This document shows positions 10,049 to 22,740 of a stretch of DNA of 64,000 nt, one piece after another. Position numbers and translations under genes: made by a program. Where the stretch lies: positions 39,823,220-39,887,219 of the forward strand of contig OX387186.1 of assembly GCA_947561395.2 (NCBI GenBank), given 5' to 3'. The notes beneath the pieces were generated by a model that saw only the letters and a program-made list of their open reading frames with translations, made no database searches and was not told the origin of the DNA. This DNA comes from Buxus sempervirens. Lineage: Eukaryota > Streptophyta > Magnoliopsida > Buxales > Buxaceae. Position 1 is the stretch's first letter, and every line of letters begins with the position of its first letter.

Positions 10049-12874
10049 TGTGAGACACGGGAAAAAATCACCGGAGATGATTCCCCCTCCGTCAACACAC
10101 GGGGCTCAATGTAAAAAGTAGGAGAGTCGCCACCATTCAGATTTTGGGTGTGAATGGACACCAAAAGATTCTAAGATAGATAGTCAAAAATAGCTAAAAG
10201 GCAAATTCTAGAGTAAAAATAACTCTACTTGAAAATCAAATCCAGAGATGGGTAAGGGGATTAGATTATGAATAGGGAAAGGTGTTAGGCACCCCCATTC
10301 ACCCACACAAGGTGGTTGCCAAGTGTTTGTTCATGCAAAAAAGATAAGAAAGCTTGCTAAAAATCATTAAAAACATTGGAAAAGAATTAAGCCAATGTGT
10401 GATATTTTCACATGAGGAATCCAAATGGATTCTAGATCCTCTTTTATGTCAATATCACTTCTAGAATATCACAAAAAGATGGAAGTCAAAGCACAAGTTG
10501 CACAAAACCAAGTTGAGGCAAATCCGGAAAATTTGGTAAAAAGCAATGCCATTTGTCTTGAAATCATTCAAAATTAATTTTAAATTGAATCAAACCAAAT
10601 CCATTTGAAAGATCATGGTAAATAAGATACTCATGCAAAATTTCAAGTAAATCCGGTTGAAATCCTAGGATTTATGATCCTTTAAAGTTGCTGCTGGGGA
10701 AAATCAAAAGTGAGAAGCATGCAAGTTTGGAAAATCACCTAAAAAACTCCACTCCATAAAAATCCATGAAATTTGGTGTGATTGAAGTCTGTATGGCCAT
10801 CTTTCGAACGAAACTAGCCTCATACAAAAATTCATTCGGATGTGCCTTGGGTGGTCTCCCGAACAGACCTCGAAGATCACAGATTTACCCAGAAAAGTAC
10901 TGATGAGCAGCTCTGGGTAAATCTGTTACCAATAATACAAATGGAGTCAAAATATTATGAAACCAACTGGATTTGAAAATATACTCATAAAGGAGTGCCT
11001 AGAAACAAAAATCACTCGAATCGGATTTAAAACAAACACATGGCGCTCAGTCGAAGTGATAAGTTCCGTATTTAAACCTAAACTGTCCAATCAACTTCGA
11101 CAGAGAGGTGTCAAACATCCGCTTGATAGAAATTAATGAAACTTGGTAGGCATAAACTAGACCACCTCACCTTTCCCATGGTTCTAGAATCACTCCAAAA
11201 TTCATCCGGACGATGAAGTTATGAGTGTCCAAAGTAGGGTTACAGTTGCTGTCAAGTTAAGCCTTTTTTGGGAAAAAAATATTCAAAACTGTGACAAAGT
11301 GTGTGCAATTCGTGCAAGATGAACACAAATACTTTAAAAAACGTTCAAAGACATTCCAGAATTGATTGAGGCCATTTATTTCAGATTTATCACAACGAAT
11401 GTAATAAATCCCCAAATGTGAGCCTATCCCGCCAAAATCATGCTATGTATGTGCAAGTGTGAAAAATCATTCAAGAACAATATAGCAACATAGCATGCAT
11501 TCATATTCATCAAAATAAGCTTCTAAAACAACCTAGGGTTCCGTTCCATTATCGTTTCCCTTAGTTCTCTCTCCCCGTTAAACACGGTTCTTCAAGATAA
11601 TCTTGGGGTACTTTGAATATGAAACGGTTTTCAATCATTCAAAAGGCTTATACAAGATAGGTTCTAGCACTAGGGTCAATCCCCAGTCTCGTTTCTCCTA
11701 GATCCCGCCTTCACGTTTTTCGGCTAGGGGGAGTCTTGAGATACTTTGAGCCAGGGAAGGGTTTTCATACACATAGAAGGCCTTATTCTACAGAAAGGTA
11801 GAAGAAGAGATCTAGATCTAGAATATAAAATAAAGAAAATAAAGAAGAGGTTTGAGGCTTACCTGGGGTTCTGAAAGCAATTCGGCAGCGGTTCCTTTCT
11901 TCACTCGGAGCTCTTGGATCTCCAACTTATTGGCCAAAGTTGTTGGCAAGAGAGTTAATGGGCATTTGCTTAAGGAGGAGCCTCCTATTTATAGGCAAAG
12001 GCTAGGGTTAGGGTTGCTGAGAATGGTAGACACAACATAATGTCTATAGCCCACCAACCTTAACCCTAATGCTGTTTCTGAGATTTCCCTTCATTTAATG
12101 AAGGACATGATGGTAAAAGTGAAAAACTCTCGGAAAACCCTAATTTTGAGCAAAACTTATGTATCTGGTATATTAGGCCAGATACACAAGTACCTTAATG
12201 TATCCAGCCTGTGGTGCCGGATACACTGAGGTCTACTTGTATCCAGCATGTTCCATCGGATACAAAGAAGAACACTTGTATCCGACCTGAGTTACCGGAT
12301 ACAAGGAAAAAAGCCTTTTTTTCGAATTTTAACACAGGTAATACTTATTTACATGTAATATCATTTAAGTAAATGTCCTCGTATTTTTTAATCTCCATTT
12401 ACTTAAGATATTACATGTAAATAAGCAAACACCCCCCATTTGAATCCATTAAAAATAGTTCCAGACCCAAATGCCAAGTGAATAAAAAGTCAAATTTCCA
12501 GTTCTAGGCAAAATTCCGATTTTTCAGGTCTAGAAAAAAAAGGTTCAATATGTTAAAACCAAGGTATTCGTCAAGATTTAAAATCTCAAAAGATTCATTT
12601 ATGCAATAACATTGCTGAAAACCTGATTACCGGGAAAAATTATCTTGAAATCTGGCTTTAAAAAATATTTCATTTTCTGGGGTCAAAAGTCAACAAAATT
12701 CAACCGGAAAAAGTTTGACTTTGCCCAAAAGATTGAATTCGAGCCTTTTCCTTTACGGTTTTGGATTCAAATGGGTTAAGTATCTCAAACCCAATGCAAA
12801 GAATTGAAAATTCCAATAAAATATTTCTCTGCTTTAAGATTTATCCAAAATCGTGCAATTTTGGGGTGTCTACA
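10049..12874 (-). mobile_element. Ogre A 3' LTR
   Basis: Plus-strand ends are TGTGAGACACGGG and GGGGTGTCTACA. It carries minus-strand TATA (TATTTATA on plus at 11986-11993), a splice donor CAG|GTAAGC (exon edge at 11863) and a palindrome cluster at 12160-12305. It is about 100 bp longer than the 5' LTR because the latter has a deletion. Several palindrome arms have decayed here (TCCAGC where the 5' LTR has TCCGGC). Confidence 0.92.
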
Positions 12875-15800
12875 TGTAAGACCCTGGATTTTTCATTTAA
12901 CCTAATATTAGGTTTGTGATAATATTATTAATGGGGGATAATTTAGGTAGTTGAGTTGCGAGGGCATTTTGGGGATTTGAGAAATTATTAATGACAGAAG
13001 CTACGAGTAAGTGAAGTTATATCTTAAATTCCTCTGGTTTAGGGTGGAAGCCATGCGAGGGTAATTTAGGTTTTTCATAAAAGTCAGTTTATGTAAATTA
13101 CAGGTAAGTAAGATTATATTGTAGTAATATCGTAAATAAATATACATAGAAAATTTTATTAGAAAAATAAATAGTAGGGTTAATCTTGTGTTTGAGTGGA
13201 TAATGATTTGATCAAGTAAGATGGACAGATGGTGTAGGTGTTTGGTGGTGGAGCACTACACATGATAAAAAAAAAAGAAAGAAGAAACAAAAGGTTTTTG
13301 GTAACGTAAAGAAGTGTTTCACCGAGAGTTTCAACAGTTGGTTCGTCAAGCGTTTCCAACTGTTACGAGTGCTCAGATTCGGGAAAGTTCAAGCTACGGT
13401 AACATTGGATAGGAGCGTTGAGAAAGGGGTTTTTGGATCATCTAAGGTGAGTTGCATCGTTTGGGGAAGAAAAGAAGAGAAGTTCTGTTCATGGAAGGGA
13501 TTTCGGTCATTGAGAACATTGGATTTTCATTGCTGGTTTTGCTGAAGTGGGACTCCAGCAAACAAGAGGCAAGTAGTACTTTCGATAATCGTATGTTTTC
13601 TATATATTCAAGAACATATAAAGGGTAGATTGTGTTAAGAAAAATTTCCAGGTTCCGTTTACATTCTTGAGCGTTTGATTTTGATAATTGTATAATCTGG
13701 TTGGTTTGTTTTCGGAGATGGATTTAATGGGTTCTTATGATCCTATAGGTTGTACTAGAAGGTTTCTTGAGGTTGGTTTTTGATTCAGAATGGTGGAATA
13801 TGACTTTGCTGCAAGTTGGAGAAATTATCGAGTTAAAGGATACCTGGTGCCAACCTCAAATAGGTTAGCACCAGACTCCAACTGAACTGGCGCCAGATCA
13901 CAAAATAAGGGGTGCTAACCTCTCCGGGTCAGCACCAGCCCCAAATTCTCTAATATAGTGCGGCTAAGTTGCCTATGAAGTATATTTTGATTTTCTTAAC
14001 TTCTAAAACCTGTTTAAAAGAGTTGATTCAGGTTTGTTTAACACCCCAGGGATTATAGAAGCATTACAGTGAAGAAAATTATGTTTTGCATTAGAGAATA
14101 AATTAGAATTGGAACCTATTTTGGGTGAATATTTGGGAATACAAGTATTGTGACTAAAGATTGCTAATAATGAAACTCTTGAGCTGTTTTTTTTATTTTA
14201 TTATCAAATGGTTGATTCTCTATTATGAATCCATAATATGGTTGTTGATTATGATTTTAGTAAAAGTCTGATTAAGTTAAATAATATCAAAAGTATGTTG
14301 AAAAAAATTCAGCAGCATATAATTGAACCTATATGAGCAGAATTTTGTATTTTATTTTGATGGTTCTACTTCCCTGATTTACTCAAGGTTGATTTGTGAC
14401 TCAAGAGTTATTATATACAATTGGAGAATTAATCTCGGATAAAATGATTGAGGGGTAATTGGTATTAGAATTAATTTAGTAAAGAATTAGTAAAACCTGA
14501 ATTCTTGAGCTTAGAGGACGGTCTTTTGGGGAACTCTTGTACTGCTTCTTAATCTCTTCGTATTAGTTGAAATTTTGTCATGACCTGATTTGAACTAATT
14601 GAGTATTCTCAGTATGTGCTGTTATTATTTGGTTTAATTTTAAAATATTTTACTGGTTATGGTTTTGGGTTGTAACATGAAGCTAAAAATGATGAGATAG
14701 GAGCTGTTTCCTGTTTTCTGTTTAATTGAAATTCTAATGCTGGAATTGTTTGATGAATAATAGTTTAACCACCGAAATTCCAGAATTTAAATGATATCTA
14801 TTTTATGAAATTTTATCGAAATTACGGTGCTAAGACAGATTTGAATACTCTTACTGTTTTCCGATTGATTTATGTAATTACTGTATTCTTAATTGAAAGT
14901 TGTTTTCAGAATTGCATGTATTTTATTCTTGAAAATTGTTGCTTGAGAAAGTGCTTTGGAAACTCCATGAGGGAGTAGGTTTTGGTCCTGAGTTACCCAT
15001 ATTATGTTTATTCGCACTCGGTTATATGTTGTTTTGTACATCGAAATACTTCTTGGTTTGAATCGAAACTTTTGTTGTACTTGTCGGTCTTTATTTAAGC
15101 TATTTAGGGCATAGCACGTTATGGATCCATAATCTAGCTAGTAAGTGAAGTCGGTCTATTTTGTTTGGTTAAAGTCTAGCTTCCTTCATGCGTTTCCTTT
15201 ATGCGGAGAAGCCTTCCATGAGGGAAGTGCTGTGAACTAAGAGGGATTTATTTTACGCGTTTCCTCCATATAAAGAGGCCTTCCATGAGGGATGTGCTGC
15301 AGCAGCTTCGTTTCCGCCCCATGAGGGGGTGAGGTCTATTATTGGCAGCAGTTACGACAGTGGTTCTCAGACTGGATTGATATCCGTTTCCACCCTTGAG
15401 GAGGGTGAGGTCTTGTGATTTCCACCAAGAGACGATATATTGGAATCAGTTTTCAGAGGTATCAGATTTGGCAGAGGTTCTCGGACTGGAACTGTTTGGA
15501 GCTAGAACTTAACTTTACAAAGTTGTCAAATTTCACTAGTCCCACCTTATTATGTGATTTGATATTGTTTTGCTGGATTAGTCGGATTAATCGATTTATT
15601 TGTGGTTAGTCGTTGAGTATATTTCAATCGTGCATGTTCTAGAAATTAAATTAAATATGTTTGAGCATGCATTGCTACTTGCTGAGATAGTCGTATCTCA
15701 TTCCTTTTGTTTTGTTTTCAGATCTCAGAGAGGACGATACAGGCGGGTTTATGCTTGGTTCAGGTGAGTTGGGGAAACTTTTAGTTGACTTTGATTTTGT

Positions 15801-15911
15801 GATTGCCATTTCATGTTTTCTTTACTCTGATATAGCGATCCTGTGTATAAAAGTAACCCTTGGGGAACGAGTTACGGTTTTTACTACGTAACCCGGTTCC
15901 GGGGCGTTACA
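12875..15911 (+). mobile_element. T4: T-type solo LTR with perfect TSD, nested in Ogre A
   Basis: It starts TGTAAGACCCTGG at 12875, ends CCGGGGCGTTACA at 15911, and is flanked by CTACA (12870-12874, 15912-15916). In order it has a GC-type donor (GAG|GCAAGTAG, GC at 13569-13570), a palindrome cluster of GGTTAGCACC and GGTGCTAACC units (13844-13940), a repetitive block with CCATGAGGGAAGTGCTG (about 15180-15410), a TGAGATA/TATCTCA stem (15683-15700), a T-rich tract with CAG ending at 15721, and AGAGAGGACG. It is inserted at the junction between the Ogre A 3' LTR and its polypurine tract. Confidence 0.95.
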
Positions 15912-15916
15912 CTACA

Positions 15917-15930
15917 ACTGCCCCTCTTTG
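15917..15930 (-). other. Ogre A polypurine tract
   Basis: The minus strand reads AAAGAGGGGCAGT, which originally abutted the 3' LTR start TGTAGACACC before T4 inserted. Ogre C has GTGGGGGCAGT at the same place. This is the plus-strand priming site for reverse transcription. Confidence 0.8.
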
Positions 15931-18900
15931 CTGGAGTTGTAGCACAATGAACAGCAAAGAATAGACACAACTCAAAATTGCACGTTTGAAAGACACCTCA
16001 TTAATTGAACTTGCTTTGGTCAAACAAATGAGTGATAAAAAACATGGATTTGAAGATAGCCAATGAAACCCCTGCTGTGTATAGTCTGACGGGGTGGCGT
16101 CTCTTCCTTATCTCAGATTTCTTTGAGCTCTCGTGGCTATAAAAAAAAATCTGAGACAAGCAAATTTTGAAAAGAATGTGGATTTAAAATTGACCTCTGC
16201 AAACTCAATTGCTTTTGATGTTCTTCAACAATAAGGAAGGAAATATTTTATTGAATTTTCCTGATTGATTTTATTATTTGATTTACTTGGGTGCCATTTG
16301 ATGCCCAAACCTGTGCTTGAATATTCTGCCACTTGCTTTTGCTTCTTCATCTTCTTGCTCTCTCAATAAGGATGTATGTGCCATTGCTGCCCATAACCTG
16401 CCTTCATTCTTTTCAACTGCCCAAGTGAATGGTTCTTCTTGATTGATGGATTTGAAAATCATGATCTGTTGATCTAACCTCATGCCCTTACAACCCATGA
16501 TCTCTCATTCATGCCTTCTTACTACTCCAGTAAAATCCTTCTTCAGAATTGGAAACCTTTGTTTAAAGGAGAAAACATGCAACTGCTTCGAAGCTTCTTT
16601 TCTTTTTTTTTTTCAAATATGAAGACTAAGGCCTGACTGCTTCTTCCAGATGCTGTAATTTATTTCAATGAAAACCCAGAAGGAAAGGCGCTGAGCATGC
16701 CCTGGTTTTGATTGCTCGAGGTAGTATTTGCCCCTCAACAGAGATGATCCTCTTTTTTCCCTTTTTTTTTTTCTTTTCTTTTTTTTCTTTTTCTCTTTCT
16801 TTTTTTTTTTTAACCTTTGCAAAAAGAAACCCTTATAAAGGAATGCAAATACAAAAATAGGTTTTATACTAGTGGCCTCAGAATTTTCTAATGCTTGCAA
16901 AACCAATGTTTTTATGAAAAGACATAGATGCTCATCATAGGCCAAAAATATATTTTTTTGTTTTTTTGTGTTTTATATATATATATATATATATTTTTTG
17001 AAAAGTGATCCCACCACTTATGAGCATATAGTCCAAAAGAATTAAAATCGAGTTGAATAATGAGAAGATTATTTCAGAAAATGAAGAAAGACCAAAATAA
17101 GCCTTCAGAACCTTTGGAATCATCCTCATGACCATCGTCTTGTCAATTGATGCTCCAGATATGACGACTCTTTCAATCTGACTGTTTTCCCCAATCTAGA
17201 AAGACATTTTCCTTCATTCAATTGAAGAGAAATTGTGTCTCCATTGTATCCATGATATGAGAATTTATGACTTCAACTTCAGCAATGATTTCCTAATGGC
17301 AATTTTGATGGCCATCAACTTGTTCAAAGATGATTCATATCATAGTTCTGGTTATGCTTCTTCAGTCTTGAAAAATGAATTTTCCTCAATCACTCGAAAA
17401 GTGACTGTATCTCAAAATAACCACCAACATGAGGACTTCACCTGAATCTAAGCCAATTCTGGACTTTCCTTTCTGACGATTTCCTTCTTGTAGATAGCTG
17501 ATTATTTGTCATGTAGTGCCCTTCTGGGTTTTCACTACATTTTCTCCATTTTTTTCCTTCATCACCAGCAACTATGTAGTCAAAACTGCCTTAATTCAAA
17601 ATTTCTTAATCAAAGAGGACTTATGAATGGGACGAAACGGAGGCTTGGTGTTTGTTTAGAAAGAAAAGGAATAAAAGGCTCAAATACCATATGATCAAAT
17701 GGGTTAACTGAAATTGTAATTCTTAAGGCATTTCTTCCCTTGGAATGAATACAAAATTGCCCCCCAGTAATGAAGTTCTTCCTCCATTGTGATTTCTTCC
17801 TTTGAAACTTATTCCCCAGTATTGAACTCTTTTTCTCATTCTTCCCTTCACAATTTTTATTTACCCATTTTGAAGACATTCTCCAAATATCCCATAACAT
17901 TTGATGATCTCTTTTCCTTCTTTCTTTTTTTTTTCTTCTTTGCCCCTTTTTTCTGAAAACATTTTTAAAATCCCTTTTTGAACTTCAATAATGCCCCCTT
18001 CTTTTGTTTTTTAAAAAATTGTCCCTTTATTCCTTTATTATTTTTTTTTTTTGCCTTAATAAATTTGCCCCAGTGTGGGGTTACAATTCTCAGTTTAGGT
18101 TACTTGGAAAAATTTATCAAGCTCAAAGGGTCTAATTAGGGATTTCAAAATTGTTGGGGATATAAGAAAGAAAGGCCTCTTATACTTTTAAGAAAAGTTT
18201 GAATTTTCAGACTTGGTAGAGTTGCACTACATGACTGGCTCAGGATTTTTCCTTCTTTTCTTTTTTTCTATTCTTTATTTTTTTTAATCAACTTCTATCA
18301 AGATAAAAGCCTCTTCAAATAGAACCTCTGTTATGAACAAGTTCTTCACCTTTTGATCAATCTTATGAATTTGGATTCTTTCCATCAGATGATGCTCAAT
18401 TCAATTTCAAACGAAAAGGTCAAATTTTCTCCCATATTTTCAATTGCAAAGCCCCAAAATTTCTTCAAACAATATTATCAACTTCACTTTGAACGAATCA
18501 GCAAGTGTTGTGATCCTTTTTGTATCCTAATGAAGAAACTTCAAATCTTCTTCTATCTTTTCTGTTGAAGACTGTGGGTCATCCTTGGTTCCAAAGGCCA
18601 TAAAATTGGTCACTTCATAATTTTGCAGAATATTCTTCTCATGACATTTAAAAGGACTTGAATTTTCATATAAAATGTCTTTTTCTTCGATTTTGGTCTC
18701 AACATTGAGCCCAATGTCGAAGTCATATTCAACTTAATGAAATTCAATAGGAGATATGACTCATAAGTAAAACAAGATCTTGTTGAAAACTTTTTTTTTT
18801 TTTTAAAGAAAAATGTTAAAGGGGAAAATCTTTTTTTTTTTTTTTTACGAAAATCTTAAAGGAAAATTTTTTTTTTGCTTTTGAAAGAACCTTTATTGAA

Positions 18901-18954
18901 ATCACTTCCTGAGAACAAGGCTCCTTAGAGTCCTCAGGAAATGTGCATTCTTTT
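15931..18954 (-). other. Ogre A 3' non-coding region, no intact gene
   Basis: Blocks align with Ogre C: around 16800-16940 with 54650-54760, 17614-17700 with 55140-55230, and 18060-18190 with 55405-55530. In Ogre C the antisense genes and pol lie between these blocks; both are absent here. The stretch is rich in T and CT runs (16600, 16760-16812, 17920-18060, 18790-18850), so ORFs here are Lys-rich artefacts. A conserved hairpin lies at 16111-16156. Confidence 0.7.
16111..16156 (-). ncRNA. Conserved hairpin near the Ogre A polypurine tract
   Basis: Arms TCTCAGATTT (16111-16120) and AAATCTGAGA (16147-16156) flank a loop with CTCTCGTGGCTAT. Ogre C has the same loop core between TCTCACT and AGTGAGA (48433-48464). 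Both lie about 195 bp inside the polypurine tract. The arms differ between elements but still pair, which suggests an RNA structure in the 3' UTR. Confidence 0.6.
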
Positions 18955-20894
18955 TTATAGGGGTTTCTTTTCAGAGAACATGGGAATTCGAAAATTGCCC
19001 CTGTTCTCAAAGGCAAAAGTTGATTTTTTTCCATTTTTACAAAAATTTTCATCTTCTGCTAGTTGAGGCAAGAATTCCCTTCTTTGATCAGCCATTGCCT
19101 TCATATTTAGGACATCATGCTCAGCCCTTGGAAGAAGTGATGTTACTTGATCTGGAACTTGGATGACTGCCCAATCAATGTGTGGCAGAATGAATTCAAC
19201 CTTTGCCTCTTTCTTTTCTTCCATTACCCCTTCCTCCTTTTCCTTAAAATCTGCCCCTGTATGAGTCTCTTTCTCCATATGGCCCCATTCATCTTCTTTT
19301 TCAAAATAAACCCGGATTGTGGTACCAACTGGAGTAATAAGTTGAGAAGGATCAAATCTTCTTTTTCCAGAGAAAATTGCCCCTATTGCATTTGAGCTGC
19401 CTGCCCCATTGTTGTTGGTGGGAGGAGGAGTGGGTGTGACTGAATTGAATGATAAAGAGTTATTATCCAGCAAATCCTGAATTGCATGCTTTAGGGCCAA
19501 GCAACGATCTGTGGTATGCCCTAGACTACTCATATGATTCTCACAAATTGCAGATGGATCATAACCCTTCCCCTTGCTTGCATGAGGATTTGGCAACCTC
19601 AAAGTCATATAACCCTTTTGAAGTAAGGTAGGCAAAAGTTCAGATGGTCTCATAGGCGGTTTTGAAAACTCCCTTCTCTTCCTTACTTCTGTTTCCTCCT
19701 TCACAGGCTGTGCAGAAGGGACATTAATTTGGATAGGCAGCAAAGGAACTGGATGGGCATTGGCTTGAAAGGGTCCCTTGGGAAGCTGCACCATATTCAC
19801 TTCTACTTCTCTCCTTTCCTCAGATTTTTTCTTTCCATTACCATTTCCCTTGTTATGAGTGGAGTCTTGTTGACTGATCATGGTGGAATAATCAATTATC
19901 TTGCCAGATTTGATCCCATCCTCAATCCGGTCGGCTACTTGTACCAAGGCAGCAAAATTGGTGGTGATCTGACCCACCAGGTGATTGTAGAAGGGCTGCC
20001 CCAGCGTACCCATGAATGTTGAGATCATTTCAGGTTCCAGCATAGGCGGCTTGACCTGGGAGGTGCCTCTCTCCACCTCTTGGCATATTGCCGCACAGAT
20101 TCATCTTTGCCCTTGCTCATCCTCATAATGTCGTACCGGTCTGGCACGATCTCCGAGTTAAATTTGTATTGGTCTAAGAAGGTGTCTGCCAGGTCCTTCC
20201 ATCCTCTAATCTTTCCATGATCAACTGTGGCGAACCACCTAAGAGCTGACCCGATCAAACTCCTCTGAAAGAGTTGGATCAGTATGCCGTCATCCCGGCC
20301 AAACTGGCACAAAGCCCCGTAGTACAATTTCAAATGGCTCAATGGGCAGCCCGTGCCATCAAATTTGTCGAAGTCCGGGTACTTGAACTTAGCCGGTAGA
20401 CATACATCCGGGTACATGCAGAGATCATCGAAGGTGGTACCTCCGTAGCTGTTTCCCCCTTTCACTTCCTTAAGCTCCTCCTGGATTCTCTCGATCTTGT
20501 GCAGGAGTTTCCTTTCCATCTCTTCCCTGGCTTTTTCCTTTTCAATTTCTCTCTCAGATTCTCCAGTGTTTTCCCTGATCAGGATGGGCTCAAGGACCAG
20601 TTCAGAAATGGGCTCAGGCATGGGTTGAGCTGGAGGCGGAATGTAGGCCTGAGGTGGTGGTGGTGCCTGATGGGAAGTTGATGCTTGGTTTTGGGCCTGG
20701 GCTTGTTGGGCCTGAGCCGCCAGTAAGTCCCCCAGCATTTTGGCAAGACCAGCCACTTGCTCCTGCAGCTGAGCAAAGTCTTGAGCGGGTACGGCGGCTT
20801 GAGCTTGGTTCTCTTCAGTATTCATGGCTCTGGCTTTGGATCTTGTCACGGGAGCAATGATTGCAAGTAAGTGTACCTGGGGAAAGAAAAGCAA
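18955..20894 (-). pseudogene. gag: Ogre A gag (one frameshift)
   Basis: Retrotransposon Gag makes the virus-like particle and binds genomic RNA. The first part (20894-20025) has a Gln/Ala-rich helical N-terminus, a Pro-rich linker, a Lys/Glu-rich coiled segment and the Gag core (LIQLFQRSLIGSALRWFATV). The likely start is the ATG at 20825, matching Ogre C's MNP start; an upstream ATG at 20894 precedes a splice-acceptor-like tract. A frameshift at about 20060-20076 moves the rest into the second frame (to 18955), which has the C-terminal Gag part and a knuckle-like CENHMSSLGHTTDRC motif. The end corresponds to the gag-protease linker of Ogre C, but no protease motif is present. The frameshift means this copy would not make full Gag. 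Confidence 0.88.
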
Positions 20895-21024
20895 AGAAAC
20901 ATGTCAGCTCCCATTTAATCTGAGTCACACACCTATAAATGTAGATAAGTGGGTTAGGTGAACGCAAGTCCAGATTTATTTGTTTTTCTTTTCTATATTT
21001 TTCCATTTTTTTTGTTTTTTGATT

Positions 21025-21800
21025 CTTGGAATATTTTAGGGCTTCCAAAGGTCCCAAAGAATGAGAAATGTCTAAAATTCGGAGGCTTGTAGATGGCCCA
21101 AAGGATACGTGTCTATAATTCAGAGGCTTATAGACGGCCCAAAAAAGTTGTGTGTAAAATTCATAGACTTTTAGACGGCCCAAAAAGGTTGTGTCTAAAA
21201 TTCAGAGGCTTTTAGACGGCCCAAGGAAATGATTTGTCTAAAATTCAGAGGCTTATAGATGGCCCAAAAAGGTTGTGTCTAAAATTCGGAGGCTTTTAGA
21301 CGGCCCAAAGGATACGTGTCTATAATTCAGAGGCTTATAGACGGCCCAAAAAAGTTGTGTGTAAAATTCATAGGCTTTTAGACGGCCCAAAAAGGTTGTG
21401 TCTAAAATTCAGAGGCTTTTAGACGGCCCAAGGAAATGATTTGGCTAAAATTCAGAGGCTTTTAGATGGCCCAAAAAGGTTGTGTCTAAAATTCAGAGGC
21501 TTTTAGACGGCCCAAAGGATGTGTGTCTATAATTCTAAGGCTTATAGGCGGCCCAAAATAGGTTGATGTTTGAAATTCAGAGGCTTTCAAATGGCCCAAA
21601 AAGGCTGTGTCTAAAATTTAGAGGCTTTTAGACGGCCCAAAGGATATGTGTCTATAATTCAGAGGCTTATAGATGGCCCAAAGAGATTGATGTTTGAAAT
21701 TCAGAGGCTTTCAAATGGCCCAAAAAGGTTGTGTCTAAAATTCAGAGGCTTTTAGAAGGCCCAGAGATATGTGTTTAAAATTCAGAGGCTTTTAGAGGGC
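21025..21800 (-). repeat. Leader hairpin array I, about 41-bp units
   Basis: About 19 tandem units, each with two complementary arms around ATTCAGAGGC and ending in GGCCC. Arm pairs vary between units but still match: GTCTAAAA with TTTTAGAC, GTCTATAA with TTATAGAC, and TTTGAAA with TTTCAAA. A four- to five-unit block recurs about 210 bp apart (near 21093 and 21303), giving higher-order structure. It lies between the primer site and gag. Confidence 0.9.
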
Positions 21801-21809
21801 CCAAAAAAT

Positions 21810-22740
21810 TCAATTGATTGGTACGAAAAAGACCAACCAAAGGTTTTTTGGAATATTCTAGGGCTTCCAAGTGTCCCACAAATGTTTTGATTTGATTGAT
21901 AAAAATAACCAATCAAAGGTTTCTTGGAATATTCTAGGGCTTCCAAGTGTCTCACAAATGTTGATTTGATTGATAAAAATAACCAACCAAAGATTTCTTG
22001 GAATATTCTAGGGCTTCCAAGTGTCCCAAAAATGTTTTGGTTTGATTGATAAAAATAATCAACCAAAGGTTTTTTTGGAATATTCTAGGGCTTCTAAGTG
22101 TCCCACAAATGTTTTGATTTGATTGATAAAAATAACCAACCAAAGGGTTTTATGGAATATTTTAGGGCTTCCAAAGGTCCCACAATTTTTTGATTTGATT
22201 GATAAAAATAACCAACCAAAGGTTTCTTGGAATATTCTAGGGCTTCCAAGTGTCCCACAATTTTTTGATTTGATTGATAAGAATAACCAACCAAGGGTTT
22301 TATGGAATATTCTAGGGTTTCCAAGTCCTAAAAATTTTGACTTTGAGTGGTTCTCTTGACCAAACAAAGGTTTTTGGAATATTCTGAGGCTTCCAAATGT
22401 CCTAAAAATTTTTGACTTTGAGTTGTTCTCGTGACCAAACAAAGGTTTTTGGAATATTCTGAGGCTTCCGAATGTCCTAAAAATTTTTGACTTTGAGTGG
22501 TTCTCGTGACCAAACAAAGGTTTTTGGAATATTCGGAGGCTTCCAAATGTCCTAAAAATTTTGACTTTGAGTGGTTCTCGTGACCAAATAAAGGTTTTTG
22601 GAATATTCTGAGGCTTCCGAATGTCCTAAAAAATTTTGACTTTGAGTGGTTTTCGTGACCAAACAAAGGTTTTTGGAATATTCAGAGGCTTCCAAATGTC
22701 CTAAAAATTTGACTTTGAGTGATAAAAATAACCAACCAAA
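21810..22740 (-). repeat. Leader hairpin array II, about 75-80-bp units
   Basis: About 12 tandem units with arms such as CTTGGAA/TTCCAAG and TTTGGAA/TTCCAAA around TATTCTAGGGC or TATTCTGAGGC. Spacers carry GATTTGATTGATAAAAATAA early and GACTTTGAGTGGTTCTCGT late. The loop is clearly related to that of array I, so the two arrays share an origin. Confidence 0.9.

Noticed and set aside
16613-16945. Lys-rich 110-residue ORF
   Set aside because: It is the translation of CT-rich runs in the Ogre A 3' region.
21025-22740. CRISPR-like array
   Set aside because: Units have no unique spacers, vary throughout, and lie in a plant retrotransposon leader.
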